Source: Apopatocola sp963628785 (GTDB lineage: Bacteria; Bacillota; Clostridia; Oscillospirales; Oscillospiraceae). From it: DNA of 18,187 bases. The position numbers were made by a program, and so were the translations under genes. The notes under the pieces were generated by a model, which did no database searches, was not told the origin of the DNA, and was given only the letters and a program-made list of their open reading frames with translations. How positions within the stretch are numbered: position 1 is the stretch's first letter; each line of letters starts with the position of its first letter. The stretch lies in the NCBI GenBank assembly GCA_963628785.1, contig CAVGGQ010000042.1:1-18187 (forward strand), given 5' to 3'. Below are positions 7,119 through 13,417 of this stretch, piece by piece.

Positions 7119-9118
7119 ATAAAAAGCTCACGGCTCTCGTCCTCTGTGCTGCGCTGATGCTCGCTCTTACGGCCTGCTCGGCCGCCGTTGCGGAAACGAC
7201 CCCGACGGCCGCACCGGCGGTCACCGATGCAGCGACCGCCGTGCCCACGGCCGAGACGGCTGCCTCTCCGGAAGCTGCGGCAGAGCCTGCGAGCAGCGCG
7301 AGTGCCCCAGCGGTATCCGTACAGACGGAGAGCGAGACGATCTATTCGGACGACGGCACCACGGCACTGCTCGAGTATTCCAGCGCGCAGTCCGGCGTCT
7401 TCTGGCCGGGACACGAGGATATCGCCTCCGCCGTCAACGCGCTCCTCGCCGAGGACGCCGCACTTTTCGCCGGCGGCGCATCGCAGAGCGAAGGAAACCT
7501 CAGCGGCAAGGAGAGCTACATCACCTCCGCCAAAGAGTACTGCGCCTCCGACAGCGGATCCTTTGAAACCTACGCCCTGCAGCGTGCGGTGCAGGTCACG
7601 CGCGCGGACAGCGCGGTGCTCACCGTCACCTATATCGACTACACCTATGCCGGCGGCGCGCACGGCTATACCGGTCTCTCCGGCCACAGCTTCGATATGC
7701 GCACCGGCAAGGAGCTGACGCTCGAAGATCTCCTCACATCGGACACCGACTATGACACCTTCCTCGCCGCCGCATCGGAGCGTGCCAAGGATCTGAGCTG
7801 CTCCGGCGCATATTACGGCACAGGCTTCTTCGACGGCTATGAAGATTCAATCTCCGGCCTCTTCCGCACAGGCAACTGGTATTTCAACGATGAGGGCCTC
7901 GTCATCATCGCCAACCCCTACGAGCTCGCCTCGTATGCCGACGGGAGCCTGGAGTTCACGCTCTCCTACAGCTGGCTGCGCTATAACGGCGTTGCCGAGG
8001 AATATCTCCCCGCCGAAAGCGCGGCAGACGGCAAGCTCTCCGGCGAGATCCGCTCGAGCGCGGACGACGCCGCCTACTACTGGGACGACAATACTGACGG
8101 CACCGGCGCGTGCGTAACATTCACCGCCTCCGGCACGGTGGAGAATGTCCACATCCGCACCCTCACATACCTTGAGTATTCCAACAAATTCATCGAGGGC
8201 GACACCTGCTTCTATGCCGGTGCCCTCTCGGACGGCGAGAGCCTGTGCGTGCAGACCTGGATCCCCGACACGATGCCGACCCTCTCCGTTTCCTGGCGCG
8301 ATGCCGACGGCGAGCACACAAACTATATTGCCCAGAGCGGCATGGACGGCTCGCTCGTTCTCATGCGCAGCGATGAGTTTTCGATCCTCCCGGTGAGCCT
8401 CTCCGGCCAAAGCAGCTTCAGCTATGATGTGAACGGCGACGGCATCGCCGAGGAGATCCGCACAACGGTCGAAGGCACGAACGACCTGAACACCTACACC
8501 GTCTCCGTAGACGGCAAAACGATCTCCCGCGACAACATGGCCGACGGCGACCGCTATGACCTGTGGCTGTGCGACCTCAACAACGACGGCGTGTGCGAGA
8601 TCTTCTTCTCCTCCGATTGGTATACGGAAGACTTCTATACCTGCGGCTGGTACGGCGACACGCTCGAGCCCATCGCCTTCACCGGCATCTCCCGCTTCGG
8701 CTCCGACCCGAACGCCGTTTCGTACTCCGTCGACGGACGCATCGAGTTCAGCGCTCTCACCCCGGTGCTCGGCGCCTACTACTATCAGCTCGGCACCTAC
8801 GGCGCGTTCATCCCGCTGGAGCTCTCCGCGGACGGCTATATGCAGCCGGCCGTGAGCTTCTGGACATACTCCGCCAACGACTACTGGCTCACCGTAAAGA
8901 AAGCGCTGCCCGTCTCGATCGACGGCGTCGGCGCCTCAGAGATCGCCGCGGGCGAGAAGATCCTCATCACCGGCACGGACGGCTTCCGGACCGCCTTCCG
9001 CACCGAAGACGGCCGCACCGGCACATTGTCCGTATCCTACAGTGCCGCCAACTCCGCCTGGACCATCAACGGCGAACTCGAAGACACCTATTTCGATTTC
9101 CTCCCCTACGCCGGATAA
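7115..9118 (+). CDS. large lipoprotein with RsiV-like (DUF3298) domain and Ca-binding-type loops
   Basis: This 667-residue predicted lipoprotein has lipobox ALTAC (C21) followed by an Ala/Thr/Pro-rich linker (about 22-65). Residues ~70-300 look like the DUF4163/DUF3298 module of PdaC and the anti-sigma factor RsiV: YTYAGGAHGYTG, then FDMRTGKELTLEDLL, then the closing YFNDEGLVIIANPYEL. RsiV itself binds lysozyme, but here the domain is tethered by lipid and there is no transmembrane helix or sigma-binding region. The C-terminal half is not recognised as a whole but has two acidic loops of calcium-binding look, DVNGDGIAEE (~437-446) and DLNNDGVCEI (~486-495), as in VCBS/FG-GAP-like repeats. It overlaps the upstream lipoprotein gene by 4 bases and is closed by a strong terminator. 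Confidence 0.8.
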   Translation: MNKKLTALVLCAALMLALTACSAAVAETTPTAAPAVTDAATAVPTAETAASPEAAAEPASSASAPAVSVQTESETIYSDDGTTALLEYSSAQSGVFWPGHEDIASAVNALLAEDAALFAGGASQSEGNLSGKESYITSAKEYCASDSGSFETYALQRAVQVTRADSAVLTVTYIDYTYAGGAHGYTGLSGHSFDMRTGKELTLEDLLTSDTDYDTFLAAASERAKDLSCSGAYYGTGFFDGYEDSISGLFRTGNWYFNDEGLVIIANPYELASYADGSLEFTLSYSWLRYNGVAEEYLPAESAADGKLSGEIRSSADDAAYYWDDNTDGTGACVTFTASGTVENVHIRTLTYLEYSNKFIEGDTCFYAGALSDGESLCVQTWIPDTMPTLSVSWRDADGEHTNYIAQSGMDGSLVLMRSDEFSILPVSLSGQSSFSYDVNGDGIAEEIRTTVEGTNDLNTYTVSVDGKTISRDNMADGDRYDLWLCDLNNDGVCEIFFSSDWYTEDFYTCGWYGDTLEPIAFTGISRFGSDPNAVSYSVDGRIEFSALTPVLGAYYYQLGTYGAFIPLELSADGYMQPAVSFWTYSANDYWLTVKKALPVSIDGVGASEIAAGEKILITGTDGFRTAFRTEDGRTGTLSVSYSAANSAWTINGELEDTYFDFLPYAG

Positions 9119-9131
9119 AAGATTCGAATAC

Positions 9132-9176
9132 ATCCCGCCGCGCTCTGTCAGCAAGACCGAACGCGGCGGGATTTTT
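9132..9176 (+). terminator. intrinsic terminator of the lipoprotein operon
   Basis: ATCCCGCCGCG (9132-9142) pairs perfectly with CGCGGCGGGAT (9162-9172), and the stem runs into a T-run (to 9176). It sits 14 bases after the stop codon of the second lipoprotein gene. Confidence 0.9.
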
Positions 9177-9254
9177 GTCGGGGCGGTGGGGGAGGGATGA
9201 CGCGATGATTCGCTGTATTAATTGATTACCCGACACTTTGTTCAGAAAAAGCTG

Positions 9255-9283
9255 TTGCGTTGCAGCAATGAATCGGGTATAAT
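9255..9283 (+). promoter_or_regulatory. promoter of glycogen phosphorylase gene
   Basis: TTGCGT (9255-9260) and a perfect TATAAT (9278-9283) are 17 bases apart. The expected transcript start is near 9290, directly in front of the operator-like palindrome at 9295-9312. Confidence 0.75.
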
Positions 9284-9294
9284 ATTTTCTACAA

Positions 9295-9312
9295 CTTGGA
9301 ATCGTTTCCAAG
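9295..9312 (+). promoter_or_regulatory. LacI-family/CcpA-type operator downstream of glgP promoter
   Basis: CTTGGAATCGTTTCCAAG is a palindrome with 7-base perfect arms (CTTGGAA and TTCCAAG) around a central CG, the layout of LacI/GalR-family operators. It matches the cre consensus TGWAANCGNTNWCA except for two symmetric positions. Lying just after the transcript start, it would repress by blocking RNA polymerase. Whether CcpA or a dedicated sugar regulator binds cannot be told from the sequence. Confidence 0.65.
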
Positions 9313-9350
9313 ACTTGCGGAAATTACTCGAAAGGGTTGAAAAATAACAT

Positions 9351-11680
9351 ATGATGTATTCCCCTCAGGATCTGCTGAACACGACCGAGTCGCTGCTCAA
9401 GTACGATGAGGACGAGCGCCTTGCCGAGGCCTCGCCCCGGCATCTGCACAACGCGCTCGGCCGCGCGGTGATGATCGCCGTGGCGGACAACTGGGCCAAG
9501 TCCCGTACGCGCCGCGCCGGAAAGCGCAAGGCGTTTTATCTCTCCGCCGAATATCTCATCGGGCGCCTCGTGTACAGCAACCTCTTCAATCTCGGCATTC
9601 TCGACGAAATGCGCCGCGCCTTTGTCGAGCGCGGTGTCGACCTCGCGTGCTTCGAGGAGATCGAAGACGCGGCTCTCGGCAACGGCGGCCTCGGCCGTCT
9701 CGCCGCGTGCTATATGGACAGCGCCGCCACCTGCGGTGTGCCGCTGAGCGGCTACGGTCTGCGCTACCGCTTCGGTCTCTTCAAGCAGAGCCTTGAAGAC
9801 GGCGCGCAGAAGGAGACCGCCGACGACTGGGAGAAGTTCGGCGACCCGTGGAGCTACCGCCGCGAGAAGCACACCGTGAAGGTGCACTTCGCCGACCAGA
9901 CCGTGCTCGCCGTGCCGTACGACACGCCGGTCATCGGCTATCAGACCGACAATGTGGCCACGCTGCGCCTGTGGCAGTGCGAGGCCGAGCAGGAACTCGA
10001 CTTTGATGCTTTCAACCGGCAGGACTACGAGCACGCGCTCACGGAGAAAAACCGCGCCGAAGACATCACGCGCGTGCTCTATCCGAACGATACCACCCGC
10101 GAGGGCAAGCGCCTGCGCATCAAGCAACAGTACTTCCTCTCGAGCGCCTCGCTGCAGGACATCCTGCGTGCCTACAAATCGTCCGGCAACGGCAATCTGA
10201 ACCGCCTCGGCGAGTTCGCCGCCGTGCAGCTCAACGATACGCACCCCGCCATGTCCATTCCCGAGCTCATCCGCCTGCTCATGGCGGAGGGCTTCGACTT
10301 CGACCGCGCCTTTGACATCACGCGCAGCGTCTTCTCCTATACGAACCACACAGTCATGGGCGAAGCACTCGAGTGCTGGGATATGGATCTCCTGCGCAGC
10401 GTTGTGCCCGAGATCTGCGATATCCTCGAGAAGATCGAGGAGCGGCTGCAGCGCGAGCTGCCCGGCGCGGGGCTGCACGTTATCTTATCTGCGACGGCCG
10501 CGCCCGCATGGCGGACCTGTCCGTCTATATGTCGCGCAAGGTAAACGGCGTCACGGAGATCCACAGCGAGATCCTCCGCCGCGACCTCTTCCGCGCGTGG
10601 AACGAAAAATACCCCGGCCGCATCGTGAATGTGACGAACGGCATCACGCCGCGACGCTGGCTCGGCCTGTGCGACCCCGAGCTCACCGAGCTCATCCGCA
10701 GCGAGATCGGCGAAGGCTTCCTGCGCGACCTCGACCGCATCGGGTATCTGCGCGAGCACATCACCGACGATCTCGCCGTGCGCTTCAATGCGGTCAAGAA
10801 CCAAAAGAAGAAGCAGCAGATCTCCGAGCACATCCGCGCCGTCGAGGGTGTGGACATCCCCGCCTCGTTCGTGTTCGATGTGCAGGTCAAGCGCGCGCAC
10901 GAATATAAGCGCCAGCTCATGAACGCCCTGTGCCTCGCCGACTTCTATTTCGAAGTGAAGAACGGCGGCCTCGCCGATATGCCCGCGGCGGCGTTCATCT
11001 TCGGCGCCAAGGCGGCGCCCGGCTACCGTCGCGCGAAAGCGGTCATCCGCTACATCAACCGCCTGGCCGAGCTCGTGAACAACGACAGCGCCGTCAACGG
11101 CAAAATGCGCATCGTATTCGTGCAGAACTACAACTGCTCCTACGCCGAGAAAATCATCCCCGCGGCGGACATTTCCGAGCAGATCTCCCCGGCGGGCACG
11201 GAAGCCTCCGGCACGGGCAACATGAAGCTCATGCTCAACGACGCCGTGACGCTTGGCACACTCGACGGAGCGAATGTAGAGATCGTGCGGCAGGCGGGGG
11301 AGGAGAACAACTACATCTTCGGCGGCACCGTGGAAGAGAACAACGCCGTGCGCGATACCTACGACCCCAAAGCACTCTACGAGTCCGACAGCCGCATCCG
11401 CCGCGCGCTCGACACGCTCATCGACGGCACCGCGGCGACAGACGACGACCAGAGAGAGCTCTACGACGCCATCCTCTGCGGCGCGAGCTGGCACCGCCCG
11501 GATAACTATTTCATCCTGCGCGACTTCAAGAGCTACCGCGAAGCACGCCTGCGCGCCCTGACCGATTGGAAGGACAGCATCGCCTTTGGCAAAAAGTGCC
11601 TTCGAAACATCGCCGCCGCCGGCATGTTCTCCTCCGACCGCGCCATCCGCCAATACGCCGAAACCATCTGGGATCTCTGA
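9351..11680 (+). pseudogene. glgP: glycogen/maltodextrin phosphorylase, split by a one-base frameshift
   Basis: Glycogen phosphorylase (GT35) releases glucose 1-phosphate from alpha-1,4-glucans using PLP. The first part (9351 to ~10470) holds NGGLGRLAACYMDSA and the NHTVMGEALECWD stretch; the second part, in another frame from ~10473 to 11680, starts at ARYLICDGRARMADLS and holds NVTNGITPRRWL and the PLP-lysine motif EASGTGNMKLMLNDA. The frames join in the run GGGG at 10469-10472: adding one base there gives an uninterrupted frame of 776 residues, right for the short bacterial form. As written, translation ends at 10544 (397 residues, no PLP site), so no active enzyme would form. Both halves are otherwise perfectly conserved, so a very recent mutation or a sequencing error is likely. 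The Shine-Dalgarno AAAGGG is 14 bases from the ATG, farther than usual. Confidence 0.9.
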
Positions 11681-11695
11681 TCCATCAAGTCTTCC

Positions 11696-11722
11696 TATAA
11701 TGGTCCCCCCCTGTCCAGACCA
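11696..11722 (+). repeat. left terminal inverted repeat of the IS3-family element
   Basis: It starts TATAATGGTCCC and ends CAGACCA. The first 12 and last 7 bases match the right end (13182-13157, minus strand); the middle differs and has one extra base, due to a run of seven C. Confidence 0.8.
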
Positions 11723-11801
11723 AATTCAAAAAAATTATCATGAACCAGATAATACCATATCGATCCATTCTGTTTCCTGAGCCGACAGTTCATTCCTTCG
11801 C

Positions 11802-11827
11802 GGCAGCAGCTGCCCTGCGGAGCAGGG
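11802..11827 (+). other. palindrome and hairpin in the non-coding part of the IS
   Basis: GGCAGCAGCTGCC (11802-11814) is a near-perfect palindrome and overlaps a hairpin CCCTGC-GGA-GCAGGG (11813-11827). They lie just upstream of a promoter-like sequence. No T-run follows. Confidence 0.45.
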
Positions 11828-11832
11828 TTGCC

Positions 11833-11860
11833 TTGACAGGCTGAAGATGGCTGGTACAAT
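11833..11860 (+). promoter_or_regulatory. promoter-like sequence inside the IS, antisense to the transposase
   Basis: Perfect TTGACA (11833-11838) and TACAAT (11855-11860) are 16 bases apart on the plus strand. A transcript from about 11867 would run against orfB. It could make a regulatory antisense RNA or simply be chance; I see no gene that it would serve in sense. Confidence 0.5.
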
Positions 11861-11918
11861 GGTCGGGCGAGGTGCCTGGATTTTGCTTTGATCCACTCCG
11901 CACCCTCGCCACAGCAGA

Positions 11919-12834
11919 TTAACCAGCCAGGTTCAGACTGTCAAGGTCAGCGGATGGCGGTGCAAAACGGCTTTGATATACGCTTTCAGGCGTATTGTAG
12001 TCCAGCACCTGGTGAGGCCGGACAGTGTTGTACTGCTGAATGTATGCGCCGATTGCCCTGCGCAAGGCTTTGGGATTTTCGTATTCGTTGATGTATATTT
12101 TTTCGGTCTTCAAACTACGAAACCAGCGTTCAATCATCACATTATCCGCCCAGCGGGATTTTCCGTCCATACTCTGCCGGATGTGAAGCTCCTTCAACAG
12201 CGTTTTGTAAGCGTTGCTGGTGAACTGACAGCCCTGATCGGAGTTTAGAATTGCGGGCATCCCGTGAGCTGACACAGCATCCTTGACTGCTTGAATCACA
12301 TAGATGGTGTCCAACGTGTCGGACAGGTTCCAGCCAACGATCATGCGACTGTACCAGTCGATAATGGCGGTCAGGTACATATGGCTGTGCTGCATTTTGA
12401 TGTATGTGATGTCGATTGACCACACCTGATTTGGTAAGAAAACCGCCTTATTTCGCAGTAAATATGGCACAATTGTCTCCTGAAAGTTTCGTCTTGACAG
12501 ATTTGCTTTGGGATAGATTGCTTGTCCCCATCTCGCCCATGAGCCGACGAACCAGCTTTCTGCCCACAGAAAAGCCTTCATTTTTGAGCAGCCTGACCAG
12601 TTTCCTGGTGCCGACTCCGGGCATCTGGGTGTGCCAGTAGTCAATTCTGGCCATGATTTCCTCGCGGCGTAACCGTTCGGAATCCGACGGCTCTACAGGC
12701 TTATAGTAGACCTTGGACCGTTGGATGTGCAGCAGTTCGCACTGCCGCCGGATCGACAGATCACTGGTCGTCTGAAGGAAGCTTTGGGACGGGGTATCCA
12801 GCTTTTCGAAAGCAGCCCTGAAGAAAATCCCGTT
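11919..12834 (-). pseudogene. IS3-family transposase orfB (DDE integrase), frameshifted
   Basis: OrfB is the catalytic part of an IS3-family transposase. The first portion is open from 12834 and reads SIRRQCELLHIQRSKVYYKP, the helix-turn-helix-like stretch, through RRLMGEMG; near 12523-12530 (run CCCC on the plus strand) the homology jumps frame and continues as QAIYPKANLSRRN to the stop at 11919. All three catalytic acids are in the second portion: WSIDITYIK, NSDQGCQF and ERWFRSLKTEK. The usual junction would be MGLQAIYPK, so two bases seem lost (or one gained). No clear start codon for the first portion was found except an internal ATG (12654). Fusion with orfA by frameshifting is the family norm but would not yield the complete protein here. 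Confidence 0.85.
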
Positions 12835-13093
12835 CTAGCGTCAACTGCCCGATGGTTTTGAGCATCTGACTCTGGGTCTTCTTCAGAGCGGCCTCCTTTC
12901 TGCGGGCTTCCTTCGCCTGACGGTTGCTGTCAAATGCACGGCTGGCGTTTTCGAGAAACTCCTCTTTCCAGTTCAGCAGCATGTTCGGACTAATGCCGTT
13001 CTCGGCAGCGATTGTGTTCAACTCCTTCTCCCCTTGCAGCACCTCAATGACCAGCTTGGCTTTGTATTCCGAGTTGTACGTTCTTCGTGCCAT
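12761..13093 (-). CDS. IS3-family transposase orfA (DNA-binding protein)
   Basis: This 110-residue protein is the OrfA of an IS3-type element. Its N-terminal half is a helix-turn-helix (SEYKAKLVIEVLQGEKEL, ENGISPNMLLNWKEEF) that binds the terminal repeats; the C-terminal half (about 60-95) is a leucine-containing coiled coil (ALKKTQSQMLKTIGQLTLERDFL), used for multimerisation. The ATG at 13093 has GGAGACGAG just upstream. It looks intact. It ends at 12761 and overlaps the open frame of orfB, which lies in the +1 frame relative to it, while the catalytic second half of orfB is in the -1 frame expected for IS3 elements. Confidence 0.9.
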   Translation of the reverse strand: MARRTYNSEYKAKLVIEVLQGEKELNTIAAENGISPNMLLNWKEEFLENASRAFDSNRQAKEARRKEAALKKTQSQMLKTIGQLTLERDFLQGCFRKAGYPVPKLPSDDQ

Positions 13094-13156
13094 GGTCTCG
13101 TCTCCTTTTTTCGTTTTTACTGTTTTTTACCATGTTCACGATATTTTTTCGAGTTG

Positions 13157-13182
13157 TGGTCTGAAATTATGGGACCATTATA
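13157..13182 (-). repeat. right terminal inverted repeat of the IS3-family element
   Basis: Read on the minus strand it starts TATAATGGTCCC and ends CAGACCA, mirroring 11696-11722. It is followed outside by TCC, the same three bases that precede the left end. Confidence 0.8.
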
Positions 13183-13237
13183 TCCCATGCAGGGGGGAAG
13201 ACCGCACATAATGCATTACGATTTCGAATGTCTGTCC

Positions 13238-13266
13238 TTGACGGATTCGAACGAATACAATATAAT
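13238..13266 (+). promoter_or_regulatory. near-consensus promoter of the flavoprotein-hypA-hypB operon
   Basis: TTGACG (13238-13243) and TATAAT (13261-13266) are exactly 17 bases apart. It lies 55 bases outside the IS end, so the insertion left it intact. Two TTCGAA palindromes (13223-13228 and 13246-13251), 23 bases apart, flank the -35 box; a regulator could bind there, but no match to a known site is claimed. Confidence 0.8.
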
Positions 13267-13269
13267 TAC

Positions 13270-13296
13270 CCTGCGGTGATGTGGGATTACCGCAGG
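13270..13296 (+). other. stem-loop at the start of the operon leader
   Basis: CCTGCGGT (13270-13277) pairs perfectly with ACCGCAGG (13289-13296). It begins about where the transcript should start. There is no T-run, so it is more likely a 5' stabilising hairpin or a binding site than an attenuator. Confidence 0.55.
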
Positions 13297-13341
13297 AAAA
13301 CGCTTTGAGAATTCAACAAAGAGAAAACAAGAAAATATTTA

Positions 13342-13397
13342 GGCAGCACCGGACGATCCGGCAAAGCGCCGTGCAGACGAAATTGTGCGGTGTTGTC
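13342..13397 (-). repeat. dispersed palindromic repeat, copy 4, in the operon leader
   Basis: GGCAGCACCG at the left and CGGTGTTGTC at the right are inverted. Read on the minus strand, its first ~40 bases (ACAACACCGCACAAT, then TCGTCTGC and GGCGCTTT) match copy 2 almost base for base. It ends only 6 bases before the ribosome binding site of the flavoprotein gene, so the folded RNA could affect translation. Confidence 0.6.
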
Positions 13398-13417
13398 TTA
13401 CAAAAGGAGAATGGAGC

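Larger units (their letters stand above)
11696..13182 (-). mobile_element. IS3-family insertion sequence, degenerate
   Basis: This 1487-bp element has imperfect terminal inverted repeats (see the two repeat entries), a 3-bp TCC duplication (11693-11695 and 13183-13185), and orfA and orfB on the minus strand in the IS3-family order. orfB has a frameshift, so the copy probably cannot make full-length transposase. Some 220 bases between the end of orfB and the left terminus are non-coding, which is long for the family; they hold a hairpin and an outward-strand promoter-like sequence. If the ends were taken at TGG/CCA (11701 and 13177), the duplication would be lost, so 11696/13182 is preferred. 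Confidence 0.85.

Noticed and set aside
11701..13177. IS ends at TGG...CCA, the usual 5'-TG...CA-3' form of IS3 elements
   Set aside because: This choice leaves TAA and TTA as flanks, not a duplication; extending five bases on each side extends the inverted repeat and gives the TCC duplication.
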